DNA of 64,000 bases from Candidatus Rokuibacteriota bacterium. GTDB taxonomy: Bacteria; Methylomirabilota; Methylomirabilia; Rokubacteriales; CSP1-6. Location: contig JAUSJX010000060.1 of the NCBI GenBank assembly GCA_030647435.1, positions 1 through 64,000 of the forward strand, read 5' to 3'. The position numbers and the translations under genes were made by a program. The notes under the pieces are model-generated. The model saw only the letters and a list, made by a program, of their open reading frames with translations, ran no database searches and had not been told where the DNA came from. Positions 8,841 through 15,421 of this stretch are shown in pieces. Position 1 is the first letter of the stretch. The number at the start of each line of letters is the position of its first letter.

Positions 8841-9697
8841 AAGCGGTGCAGAACCGGAGTGTGCTGATGGGCGGGGCGATCCTCGCCGTCATCCTGCTGA
8901 TCGGCCTCACGGCGCCGTTCCTCGGCACGCGCGATCCCGCGCAGATCGACCCGGCCTCGCGCAACAAGCGTCCCGGGGCCGTTCGCGTTCTGACGGGCGC
9001 CGACGGGCGCCAGGTGTCGACGACCTACTGGATGGGCACGGACAGCCTCGGGCGCGACATCTACAGCCGGGTGCTGTACGGCGCCCGCGTCTCGCTGCTG
9101 GTCGGCGTCACCGTGGCCCTCATCAGCGTCACCGCCGGTCTCGTGATCGGCCTCCTCGCCGGCTATCTCCGCTGGCTCGACGGTTTCGTCATGCGCATCA
9201 TGGACGGGCTCATGGCGGTGCCCGCGATCCTCATCGCCATCGCGCTGGTGTCGCTCTCCACGGCTGGTCTGCGCGCCGTCATCGTCGCCATCGTCATCCC
9301 GGAGGTGCCGCGCGTGGTCCGGCTCGTGCGCTCGGTCGTGCTGTCGATCCGCGAGGAGCCCTACGTGGAAGCGGCGATCGCGCTCGGCGCGCGCACGGTC
9401 CCGCTCATCGTGCGCCACGTCCTGCCAAACGCGCTGGCGCCGCTCATCGTCCAGGCGACCTACGTCTGCGCCTCCGCGATCGTGATCGAGGCGATCCTGT
9501 CCTTCCTGGGCGTCGGGATCCCGCCGGAGACGCCGACCTGGGGCAACATCATGGCCGAGGGGCGCGCGCTCTTCCGCCTCTTCCCCCACAACATCTTCTT
9601 CCCGGGCATCTTCCTGGCGGCGACGGTGCTCGCGGTCAACATCATGGGCGACGGCCTGCGCGACAGCCTCGACCCGAGGCTGCGCAAGCGGCTCTGA
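8837..9697 (+). CDS. ABC transporter permease, DppC/OppC type
   Basis: 286 residues. The TTG start at 8837 overlaps the previous stop (TTGA), indicating translational coupling. It has the extra N-terminal segment of DppC proteins, DSLGRDIYSRVLYGARVSL, five further membrane segments, and an EAA loop around IALGARTVPLIVRHVLPNALAPLIV. The C-terminus ends GDGLRDSLDPRLRKRL, a normal DppC ending. No dppD/dppF ATPase genes follow: tRNA genes begin 54 bases later, so ATPases must be encoded elsewhere or shared. Confidence 0.92.
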   Translation: MKAVQNRSVLMGGAILAVILLIGLTAPFLGTRDPAQIDPASRNKRPGAVRVLTGADGRQVSTTYWMGTDSLGRDIYSRVLYGARVSLLVGVTVALISVTAGLVIGLLAGYLRWLDGFVMRIMDGLMAVPAILIAIALVSLSTAGLRAVIVAIVIPEVPRVVRLVRSVVLSIREEPYVEAAIALGARTVPLIVRHVLPNALAPLIVQATYVCASAIVIEAILSFLGVGIPPETPTWGNIMAEGRALFRLFPHNIFFPGIFLAATVLAVNIMGDGLRDSLDPRLRKRL

Positions 9698-9709
9698 GGG
9701 GCTGGCTTC

Positions 9710-9739
9710 TTGACAGGCCCGAAGGGGCCGTCATACACT
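9710..9739 (+). promoter_or_regulatory. sigma70-type promoter for tRNA-Gln/tRNA-Glu
   Basis: TTGACA (9710-9715) and TACACT (9734-9739) are separated by 18 bases and end 11 bases before the tRNA-Gln gene. The match to a housekeeping promoter is good and the position fits transcription of both tRNAs. Confidence 0.65.
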
Positions 9740-9750
9740 GCCCGAGGGCT

Positions 9751-9824
9751 TGGGAGATCGTCTAATGGTAGGACGCGGGGCTCTGGACCCCGTAGTGGAG
9801 GTTCGACTCCTCCTCTCCCAGCCA
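9751..9824 (+). tRNA. tRNA-Gln (CTG)
   Basis: A full cloverleaf can be drawn: acceptor TGGGAGA/TCTCCCA, D-arm, anticodon stem CGGGG/CCCCG with loop CTCTGGA (anticodon CTG), T-arm GGAGG-TTCGACT-CCTCC, discriminator G and encoded CCA. Confidence 0.97.
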
Positions 9825-11645
9825 ACCGCCTCGTCCCGCCGACGTGGCCCCATCGTCTAGAGGCCCAGGACACGGCCCTCTCAAGGCTGAAACACGGGTT
9901 CGAATCCCGTTGGGGCCACCATAGGAAGTGGGCCACGTGCTGGCCGCCAGCAGCCCGCCGAACGTGCCGTCGCCGGTGAACGCGTAACCCCGCGTCCCGG
10001 CGACGAGCACGGGCGTGCAGTCGACGCGATCCACCAGAAGTGTCTGGAGCGCCTCACGCGCCTGTGCACCATGACGGCGGAGCACGCCCCGCATATCGTC
10101 CGCGCGGGTGCGTAGCTCGCGGGCCACGTGGTCGCGATCTACCGAGATGACCGCCGTCGGCTCCGGTAGCGTGGCGAGCTGCTCTTCTAGGATTTTTCTT
10201 CGAGTCTCCTCACCGCGGAGCGTGCTGAGCAGGGCCTCAGGGGCAGCGTCACCGGGGCTCCCGTGCGCGATGGCATCGGCAAGCCGCTGTTCCCGACCCC
10301 GCGCCTCGGCGATCTCGCTCTCCAGCATCGGCCGCCGGTCTGCTGTCTCCGCAGCGGTCTCCGTCAGCCGCGCAAACGCCTGCGCCACGGCGGCCTCCAC
10401 CAACTCGGCATCGAGAGCATGGACCATGGCGCCCAGTACGGCCTCGTCGAGGATCGCTTGCGGGAGATGAAGGTTGTTCGAGCAGATGGCCGGGCCCCGC
10501 TTCGAGTTGTGGGCGCACCCGTAGAAGTAGCCCCGACGGCGGCCGTGGTGACGGCTCATGGCGATGATCGGCCCGCCACACGAGGTGCAGCGGGCGAGCC
10601 CACTCAGCAGGTACGGCGACGGCGGCGTCAGCTGCGGAAGGGGCTCCGCCTCGGTCAAGGCCCGGATCTGGGGAACAAAGACGCTCGCCCGGCGATCGAG
10701 CGCCGCATGCGCGGCCTCCCAGAGGTCCTCCGAGATGATCCGGCAATCAGGCAGCTCAACGTCGACCAGGTCTGCGGGCGGCCGCGTCTCCTGCGTCTTC
10801 GTCCCCCGCCGGTGGGCCTTCTTGGTGCGATTCCAGAGGCCCCGGCCGCGGTAAAGCTCATTGTGGAGCATCTCGCGGATGGCGGTCGGCGCCCAGCCAT
10901 GCTCACCACCGCGGGGAGGGGAGACCCCTTCCTCATTGAGCTGCTTGGCGATGCGCGTGATGCCCCAGCCCGCGGCCGACAGCTCGAAGATGCGGCGGAC
11001 CACGGCGCCCTGCGCCGGATTAATCACCCGCCGCGCTGGTGGCCGGTGTGCCCCACCGCCCAACCCGGGCGTGCTGGCCCGGACGTTGTCGTAGCCGTAG
11101 ACCTTGCCGCCGGTGACAAAGCCGCTCCGCGCCAAGCGCGACAGGGCGTCGTGCGTCCGCTGCTGCCCCCGCTCCCGCTCCATTTCGGAGGCGAAGCTGT
11201 GGAGCGAGAGAAGGATCTTCTCGGTGGCCGAGTCGAGCGTGCGCTCCCGATCGTCGAGGTAGTAGAAGATCCGTACTCCGGCATCGAGGATCTGCTTGAT
11301 GACGTAGGCCGTCTCGATCTGCTCCCGCCCGAGCCGGCTTTCCTCACTCATGATGAGCACCTGGAAGGGCGGGTGCGGCCGGAGCGTGTTCAGGAGCCGC
11401 GTCAGTCCCGGTCGCTTCCGAAACTCGGCTCCACTGATCCCATCGTCCACGAAGATGTACTCATCCCGGACGACCCAGCCGTGCGCCAGCGCATAGGCCC
11501 GGGCATGCTCGGTCTGCCGGGTCACCGACCGCTGCTCGTCTGTTACGCCGACCTGTTCCGTCGACTTTCGGGCAAGGACGGCGGCCACCACCGGGCCGGC
11601 CGCTGCCAAGGGGCGGGGACTCGACCGACCCGTCCGTGCACTCAT
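9762..11645 (-). CDS. large serine recombinase, reading through two tRNA genes
   Basis: 627 residues from ATG 11645 (GAGGAG site). Domains in order: resolvase catalytic domain with the nucleophile Ser in LARKSTEQ (about 28) and EESRLGRE; recombinase domain (about 205-330); zinc ribbon CTSCGG...C...C (about 355-395); coiled coil; C-terminal tail. Large serine recombinases integrate and excise elements between short attP/attB sites. The last ~60 residues are antisense translation of tRNA-Glu and tRNA-Gln, so insertion beside the tRNA probably replaced the natural C-terminus, or the natural stop was lost. It is translationally coupled (ATGA) to the small gene upstream, with an excisionase-like gene further up. 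Confidence 0.88.
   Translation of the reverse strand: MSARTGRSSPRPLAAAGPVVAAVLARKSTEQVGVTDEQRSVTRQTEHARAYALAHGWVVRDEYIFVDDGISGAEFRKRPGLTRLLNTLRPHPPFQVLIMSEESRLGREQIETAYVIKQILDAGVRIFYYLDDRERTLDSATEKILLSLHSFASEMERERGQQRTHDALSRLARSGFVTGGKVYGYDNVRASTPGLGGGAHRPPARRVINPAQGAVVRRIFELSAAGWGITRIAKQLNEEGVSPPRGGEHGWAPTAIREMLHNELYRGRGLWNRTKKAHRRGTKTQETRPPADLVDVELPDCRIISEDLWEAAHAALDRRASVFVPQIRALTEAEPLPQLTPPSPYLLSGLARCTSCGGPIIAMSRHHGRRRGYFYGCAHNSKRGPAICSNNLHLPQAILDEAVLGAMVHALDAELVEAAVAQAFARLTETAAETADRRPMLESEIAEARGREQRLADAIAHGSPGDAAPEALLSTLRGEETRRKILEEQLATLPEPTAVISVDRDHVARELRTRADDMRGVLRRHGAQAREALQTLLVDRVDCTPVLVAGTRGYAFTGDGTFGGLLAASTWPTSYGGPNGIRTRVSALRGPCPGPLDDGATSAGRGGWLGEEESNLHYGVQSPASYH
9846..9921 (+). tRNA. 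tRNA-Glu (CTC)
   Basis: Acceptor GGCCCCA/TGGGGCC, anticodon loop CTCTCAA (anticodon CTC), T-arm CGGG-TTCGAAT-CCCG, discriminator A and encoded CCA. It marks the left edge of the accessory island: the serine recombinase on the other strand begins beside it and its reading frame runs antisense through this tRNA and tRNA-Gln. Confidence 0.97.
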
Positions 11646-11932
11646 GTCGAGATCTCCTCGGGACCGGGCTCATACGGGGGCGTCACCACGTCTCGAATCA
11701 AGGCCGAGGCGAGCGCGTCCACGACGGCCGTGCGCACGGCGTCGGGCCAGAACTGCGACGGCACAAACGTCACGGGGCGTGCCCTGTACCGCGCCGGCAC
11801 CTGCCACGCGCCCAGCGGTCCGAGGACGATGGCCGAAGCACAGACAAGGCTCACATAGATGGACGACACCGGTATGGGAGCGCCATAGATGTCGTCCGCC
11901 CGTCCACCGTAGATGCTCTCCTGTATCTGCAT
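11642..11932 (-). CDS. small uncharacterised protein coupled to the recombinase
   Basis: 96 residues from ATG 11932, which has a clear GGAGGAG site; the stop overlaps the recombinase start as ATGA. I do not recognise the family. There is one modestly hydrophobic stretch (VSLVCASAIVLGPLGAW, about residues 28-44) and an acidic tail. Its place between an HTH/excisionase-like gene and the recombinase suggests a role in, or co-regulation with, element mobility. Confidence 0.65.
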   Translation of the reverse strand: MQIQESIYGGRADDIYGAPIPVSSIYVSLVCASAIVLGPLGAWQVPARYRARPVTFVPSQFWPDAVRTAVVDALASALIRDVVTPPYEPGPEEIST

Positions 11933-12028
11933 GGGTATCTCCTCCGTATGTCCGTGGTATCTCCCATATCCTATAGGGGATACACTCTGCCATCCCATAG
12001 GGGGAGGGATCCCCGTCGAGACCCCCCG

Positions 12029-12067
12029 GTCAGGACCCCCTGTCAGGACCCCCTGTCAGGACCCCCC
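12029..12067. repeat. three tandem 13-bp repeats upstream of the recombinase operon
   Basis: GTCAGGACCCCCT is repeated three times head to tail (12029-12041, 12042-12054, 12055-12067, the last with C/G changes at its end). It lies about 100 bases upstream of the coupled gene pair, where an operator or recombinase/RDF binding array would be expected. Confidence 0.8.
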
Positions 12068-12108
12068 GCTACACCCCGTCGGGCCAGTGATGGCCGCACG
12101 CGGAGATC

Positions 12109-12453
12109 TCACTCCCTCAGCCGCCGCCGACCCTTCCGGCCAGGCCGCGATGCCTCCTCCTTCAGGTACGCCTTGATCGCGGCCAGGGAAACCCGGATAT
12201 CGCGACCGCGCTGGATCGCGTCGAGCCGCCCATCCCAAATCGCCCGGTAGACCGAAAAGACATGCCGCACGCCCAGGGCCGCCGCAGCTTCCGGGACATC
12301 CAGCCAGTCACTTGGGCCAACCTCACGTTCGTAGACCTGCCCGCGCCAGACTCGTTCAATGCTGCCGCCCGACCTCGGCCCCGGGGGATTGTCCCAGTAG
12401 AACGTGATCCGCGGCCGTCCGGCGACCGGTCGGGGTGCCCGGCGTCGCGCCAT
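12109..12453 (-). CDS. excisionase/MerR-like helix-turn-helix protein
   Basis: 114 residues from ATG 12453; a TTG at 12489 is an alternative start. The C-terminal half (WLDVPEAAAALGVRHVFSVYRAIWDGRLDAI then RGRDIRVSLAAIKAYLKEE) has the pattern of HTH_17/excisionase domains: a winged helix-turn-helix followed by the R-G-R-x-I-R-V-S strand that sets DNA contacts. It lies upstream of a serine recombinase on the same strand, so a recombination directionality factor or operon regulator is the likely role. The tail is very basic. Its upstream DNA holds a perfect 10-bp palindrome, ATGTATACAT (12461-12470), which could be an autoregulatory site. Confidence 0.7.
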   Translation of the reverse strand: MARRRAPRPVAGRPRITFYWDNPPGPRSGGSIERVWRGQVYEREVGPSDWLDVPEAAAALGVRHVFSVYRAIWDGRLDAIQRGRDIRVSLAAIKAYLKEEASRPGRKGRRRLRE

Positions 12454-12574
12454 GGCCCATATGTATACATCAAAATAACTCGAACGCAAGCCTCGCAGGA
12501 CATATGTATCTCCGTGACACGCCTTGGGTCGCCCGCACTTGGGCCGGTGGGATGCGCTACTTCAAGGCTCTGCC

Positions 12575-12641
12575 GGCTGGTTCAAATCTGGCTGGTTCAA
12601 ATCGCGGGCTGGATTTGAACCAGCGACCTTTGGGTTATGAG
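12575..12641 (-). pseudogene. tRNA-Met-like 3' fragment with duplicated T-arm sequence
   Basis: On the minus strand 12641-12604 reads like the 3' half of a CAT-anticodon tRNA: CTCATAACCCAAAGGTC then the T-arm CTGGTTCAAATCCAG. The 5' half is missing. The T-arm sequence GGCTGGTTCAAATC is present twice more in the opposite orientation (12575-12588 and 12590-12603), giving a perfect 13-bp inverted repeat (12591-12603 with 12612-12624). tRNA 3' halves are common leftovers of integration. Confidence 0.6.
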
Positions 12642-12790
12642 GGGAATCCCTAGCGCGACGGCACCCAACGCCCCCCAAGCAAATCCGCGAAACGCCTAGC
12701 TCTCAACGCTATCTGCTTGGGGTGTGATTGGGCAGTGTTGGGCGTCGCTTTCGGACAGTTTTCGGACACCCTCTGACTCTGCTAGACTCC
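12640..12790 (+). repeat. structured promoter repeat, copy 1
   Basis: About 150 bases homologous to 13486-13635. Shared blocks: AGGGGAATC at the start, TAGCGCG, CGCGAAAC, an inverted repeat whose arms differ between copies but pair within each copy (CCCCAAGCA with TGCTTGGGG here), a pair of direct repeats (TTTCGGACA twice, 12749-12770), and TCTGACTCTGCTAGACTCCC at the end. The last block contains an extended -10 (TGC-TAGACT, 12783-12788) 16 bases from TTCGGA (12761-12766), so it is probably the promoter of the lipoprotein gene at 12854. Confidence 0.75.
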
Positions 12791-12853
12791 CCGTCGGTGT
12801 GCCGATAGTGGCACTGAGGCCCTCAAACGCCCGCCTCGCAATGGAAGGTGTTG

Positions 12854-13447
12854 ATGAGCAATCGGCGCGCTCAGTTGTTGGGACTCTTCACCGGCTACCT
12901 CCTGCTTTCCGTGTTGGTGATGGCCTGCTCGCGGAGCGGGGATATAACAGGAACCATCTTTGTAACCATGAAATCTGGGGATGTTAAGCGGGGTGCAGAT
13001 GTTGAAGTAGTCCTTATTGCCCGCTCAGAAAAGTTTGACCAAGAATGGACGCGATTGAAGAAGGAATCTCGTGAAGAGTCCTCGAAGGCACAGGCAGGTT
13101 ATGACGCCGCGTACCAAGCATACTCAAGCTTGAGGTATGACAGTGGCTTCTTGAAGTCCTACGGCGACAATTGGGCCGCCTGGGCCGCCAGGCTCTCTGA
13201 AGTACGAGCCACGTATCTCGCCCGTGCTCGCCCGATTCTAGCGGCCGCGGTGGCGAAGTCCACCCGCACTGACGTCAACGGCACCTATGCCTTCAGGACG
13301 GTGCCGAGAGGTAAATACTATTTGTATGCGGAATATAAAGTCTTCGATAACGAACTTAGCTGGCTCGTACCAGTTGAGATCACTGGCGAAGAGCAGAAGA
13401 TGGACCTGTCAAATAGCAACTCCGGCGCACTCCTTTCTACGCGCTGA
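12854..13447 (+). CDS. lipoprotein with carboxypeptidase-regulatory-like repeat domain
   Basis: 197 residues from ATG 12854 with GGAAGG upstream; GTG and TTG codons just before are weaker alternatives. The N-terminus has a lipoprotein signal (LLSVLVMAC, Cys near 25). A central charged helical stretch (about 65-130) is followed by a short beta-sandwich-like segment, RTDVNGTYAFRTVPRGKYYLYAEY, typical of carboxypeptidase-regulatory-like or transthyretin-like surface domains. No enzyme motif is visible. Codon use is less GC-rich than in the catabolic block, in keeping with an acquired island. It follows structured repeat copy 1. Confidence 0.75.
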   Translation: MSNRRAQLLGLFTGYLLLSVLVMACSRSGDITGTIFVTMKSGDVKRGADVEVVLIARSEKFDQEWTRLKKESREESSKAQAGYDAAYQAYSSLRYDSGFLKSYGDNWAAWAARLSEVRATYLARARPILAAAVAKSTRTDVNGTYAFRTVPRGKYYLYAEYKVFDNELSWLVPVEITGEEQKMDLSNSNSGALLSTR

Positions 13448-13485
13448 AGGTCCGGTCGGGCGTCCAGCCCTTGCGTTCGGCATAC

Positions 13486-13635
13486 AGGGGAATCTTTAGC
13501 GCGGTGCCGCCCAGAGCGCCCCAGAGAAACTCGCGAAACTCCTGACGCCCGCCTTTTCGGCTATGGGCCGCTCTGGGCCTTGTTGGGGCCTACTCTCGGA
13601 GAACTCTCGGAGAGTTTCTGACTCTGCTAGACTCC
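13486..13635 (+). repeat. structured promoter repeat, copy 2
   Basis: Homologue of 12640-12790. Its internal inverted repeat is CCCAGAGCG/CGCTCTGGG, differing from copy 1 in both arms so that pairing is kept. The direct repeats are CTCTCGGAGAA/CTCTCGGAGAG instead of TTTCGGACA. The promoter elements CTCGGA (13606-13611), 16-base spacer and TGC-TAGACT (13628-13633) are conserved, 30 bases before the ATG of the next gene. Confidence 0.75.
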
Positions 13636-13662
13636 CGCCCAGCCTGTAAGGAGGGCTCCGGT

Positions 13663-14214
13663 ATGAAACCGACCCGATCAGCCGCCTTCCAGCAGCTTCG
13701 AGAATTCCTCGAACACGACATAGAGCACACACTGGCGATGGGCCACGGCGGCAATTACATGGCCGCCCTGGTCTTGATGGTCGGTGCCGAAGCCCTCAGT
13801 CTCCTCGTGGACGGCGACGAAAATGATGTCCCGATCAAGCTGCTCGCGCGGAACGAGGTGGATAAGTTTATGGCCCTAGACGTGATGACCGCGCTTCGCG
13901 ACGGCATCGCGCACACGTACGAGACCAAGTACGTCAAAGTCGGGGCCGAGTTGATCGAGATGGTGGTGAGTTGGGGGGAAAGGCAGCATCTCACGCTTCG
14001 GGTTGACCCCCTCGGCTTGTATGTCAACGTCCGCACTCTGTGGGGTGATTTGCGTGAAGAGTTAGGGGCCGTCGAGGCACGTCTCAAAGCTAATGCGGAA
14101 TGGGCCGGACAAGTGCCCAAGAAGTCTCCGGGGTGGATCAGAGAGGCGACGAAGGATTCCCGTCCGGGCTGGGAGAAGCTACTTCAATCTTACGGGAAGG
14201 GGGTCCAACCTTGA
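13663..14214 (+). CDS. HEPN-like uncharacterised protein
   Basis: 183 residues; AAGGAGG precedes ATG 13663. The middle is helical and contains A-L-R-D-G-I-A-H-T-Y (R to H spacing Rx4H near residue 84), which fits the catalytic R-x4-6-H signature of HEPN ribonucleases, preceded by a hydrophobic helix (AALVLMVGAEALSLLV). HEPN proteins are frequent in toxin-antitoxin and phage-defence loci, but I see no antitoxin-like nucleotidyltransferase next to it. The assignment rests on one motif. Its stop overlaps the start of the next small gene (TTGA). Confidence 0.6.
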   Translation: MKPTRSAAFQQLREFLEHDIEHTLAMGHGGNYMAALVLMVGAEALSLLVDGDENDVPIKLLARNEVDKFMALDVMTALRDGIAHTYETKYVKVGAELIEMVVSWGERQHLTLRVDPLGLYVNVRTLWGDLREELGAVEARLKANAEWAGQVPKKSPGWIREATKDSRPGWEKLLQSYGKGVQP

Positions 14215-14375
14215 GGGCCGCCATCTACACCGGATTCCTCTTCGTCATCCTCTGCACCCTGCTCGCCGTCGCCACGTCGGCCTCGGCGGAGTGTACGTGG
14301 TTGCTATGGCAGGAGGACCAGGACAATATCCATCCTTCGACGGCCAAGAAGCTGATGGTCGGTTGCCGTGCCTGA
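14211..14375 (+). CDS. small exported protein
   Basis: 54 residues starting at TTG 14211, which overlaps the previous stop (TTGA) and has a GGGAAGGGGG purine run just upstream. A signal peptide is clear: basic start, FLFVILCTLLAVA, cleavage at ASA-EC. The mature part is about 30 residues with two cysteines. It overlaps the next gene by eight bases. It is probably real because of the signal peptide and coupling, but it has no recognisable family. Confidence 0.5.
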   Translation: MRAAIYTGFLFVILCTLLAVATSASAECTWLLWQEDQDNIHPSTAKKLMVGCRA

Positions 14376-15090
14376 CCCACGCTCCCTCCTGCCCTTCGCG
14401 GAACTTGCAAAGCCGAGAACACCCGCCGAATTGGCTGCGTGGGTAGACGAGACAATCGCCGCGATCGCCGAAGTTGCGGACGCAAGAAAACCCGCCCTGA
14501 TGCACCAAGGACCCTTCAAGAAGTTCTATGAGGAGATTTATCCGCTGAATCTGTTCGTCAAGCACCGCTACTCGGGCCGGGAAGACATCCTAGTCACTCC
14601 CAATCCAGACAACCGATCTTTCGACGCCGTAGTCCGTGACGGCTCCGTCTCGCCACCATTGAAAGTCATGGTGGAGATAACGCAAGCGTGGGACCCTCAA
14701 GCGCATCTCCGCATGGAGTATTTCGTGACGCACGGAGGCGTACGCCTGTGGTCGCCCGTCATCAGTTCGGGCAACAAGCGGAACCGGAACACTCACGTCG
14801 AGCTAATGGCCGTTGATCGTGAGGAGCACGTGCGACGCGAGTGCGCCTGGATCAAGGAGGCAGCTGAGGGCAAAGCAAGCAGAACCGACCACTACGGTCC
14901 CTCCCATGTGCTAGTCATCGCCTTCGACGATTGGTGGAAGCCCAGTGATGGGGACATCGGCGAGCTGAGAGTATTCGTCACCGAGCATGTCCTTCCCTTG
15001 CCTCTGAACTTTTCGGCGCTGTACATTCTTGGGATGTCGGGTAGAACGTACCTACCATTCTCCCTGACCAGCTCGGGCGGCAACGGCTAA
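14368..15090 (+). CDS. uncharacterised protein
   Basis: 240 residues, GTG start at 14368 overlapping the previous gene by eight bases. Not recognised. The central region alternates beta strands and helices (FDAVVRDGS, LKVMVEITQAWD, HVLVIAFDDWW), which could fit a restriction-nuclease-like core with D and E-x-T, but the usual E-x-K is absent, so this is only a thought. It has no membrane segments. It sits in a run of same-strand small genes (13663-17732) that may be one transcription unit. Confidence 0.7.
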   Translation: MPDPRSLLPFAELAKPRTPAELAAWVDETIAAIAEVADARKPALMHQGPFKKFYEEIYPLNLFVKHRYSGREDILVTPNPDNRSFDAVVRDGSVSPPLKVMVEITQAWDPQAHLRMEYFVTHGGVRLWSPVISSGNKRNRNTHVELMAVDREEHVRRECAWIKEAAEGKASRTDHYGPSHVLVIAFDDWWKPSDGDIGELRVFVTEHVLPLPLNFSALYILGMSGRTYLPFSLTSSGGNG

Positions 15091-15093
15091 GCG

Positions 15094-15399
15094 ATGAAAA
15101 CACTCCATGTCCTCATTCTCGCCGGGTCCATCCTCGGCGCGTCGTGGATACTCAAGCCTGTCCCACTGGAACAGGTGAGTCAGGCTGAGCTACAGCGCCG
15201 GGAGGAACTTGAGCGGTTGATTCAGGAGCGATCCCTTGACGCGAAGCTAAGGAACTGTGCCGCTTCTCTAGGGAAGACCGTTGAGACTCTTGATCGGGAC
15301 GACCCGAAGCAGGCGACGGCCTTTGACAAGTGTGTGTGGCCGGAGGAGTCGCGAGGTCCCATCCGCAGAATGTGGGACAAGATTTGCGGCCTGCGGTGA
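15094..15399 (+). CDS. small membrane-anchored or exported protein
   Basis: 101 residues. One N-terminal hydrophobic segment (LHVLILAGSILGASWIL) is followed by a charged helical stretch with a short coiled coil (QAELQRREELERLIQERSLDAKL) and three cysteines. It begins three bases after the previous stop, so it is in the same operon. No known family. Confidence 0.65.
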   Translation: MKTLHVLILAGSILGASWILKPVPLEQVSQAELQRREELERLIQERSLDAKLRNCAASLGKTVETLDRDDPKQATAFDKCVWPEESRGPIRRMWDKICGLR

Positions 15400-15421
15400 G
15401 CGACCTAAAAAGGAACAATCT

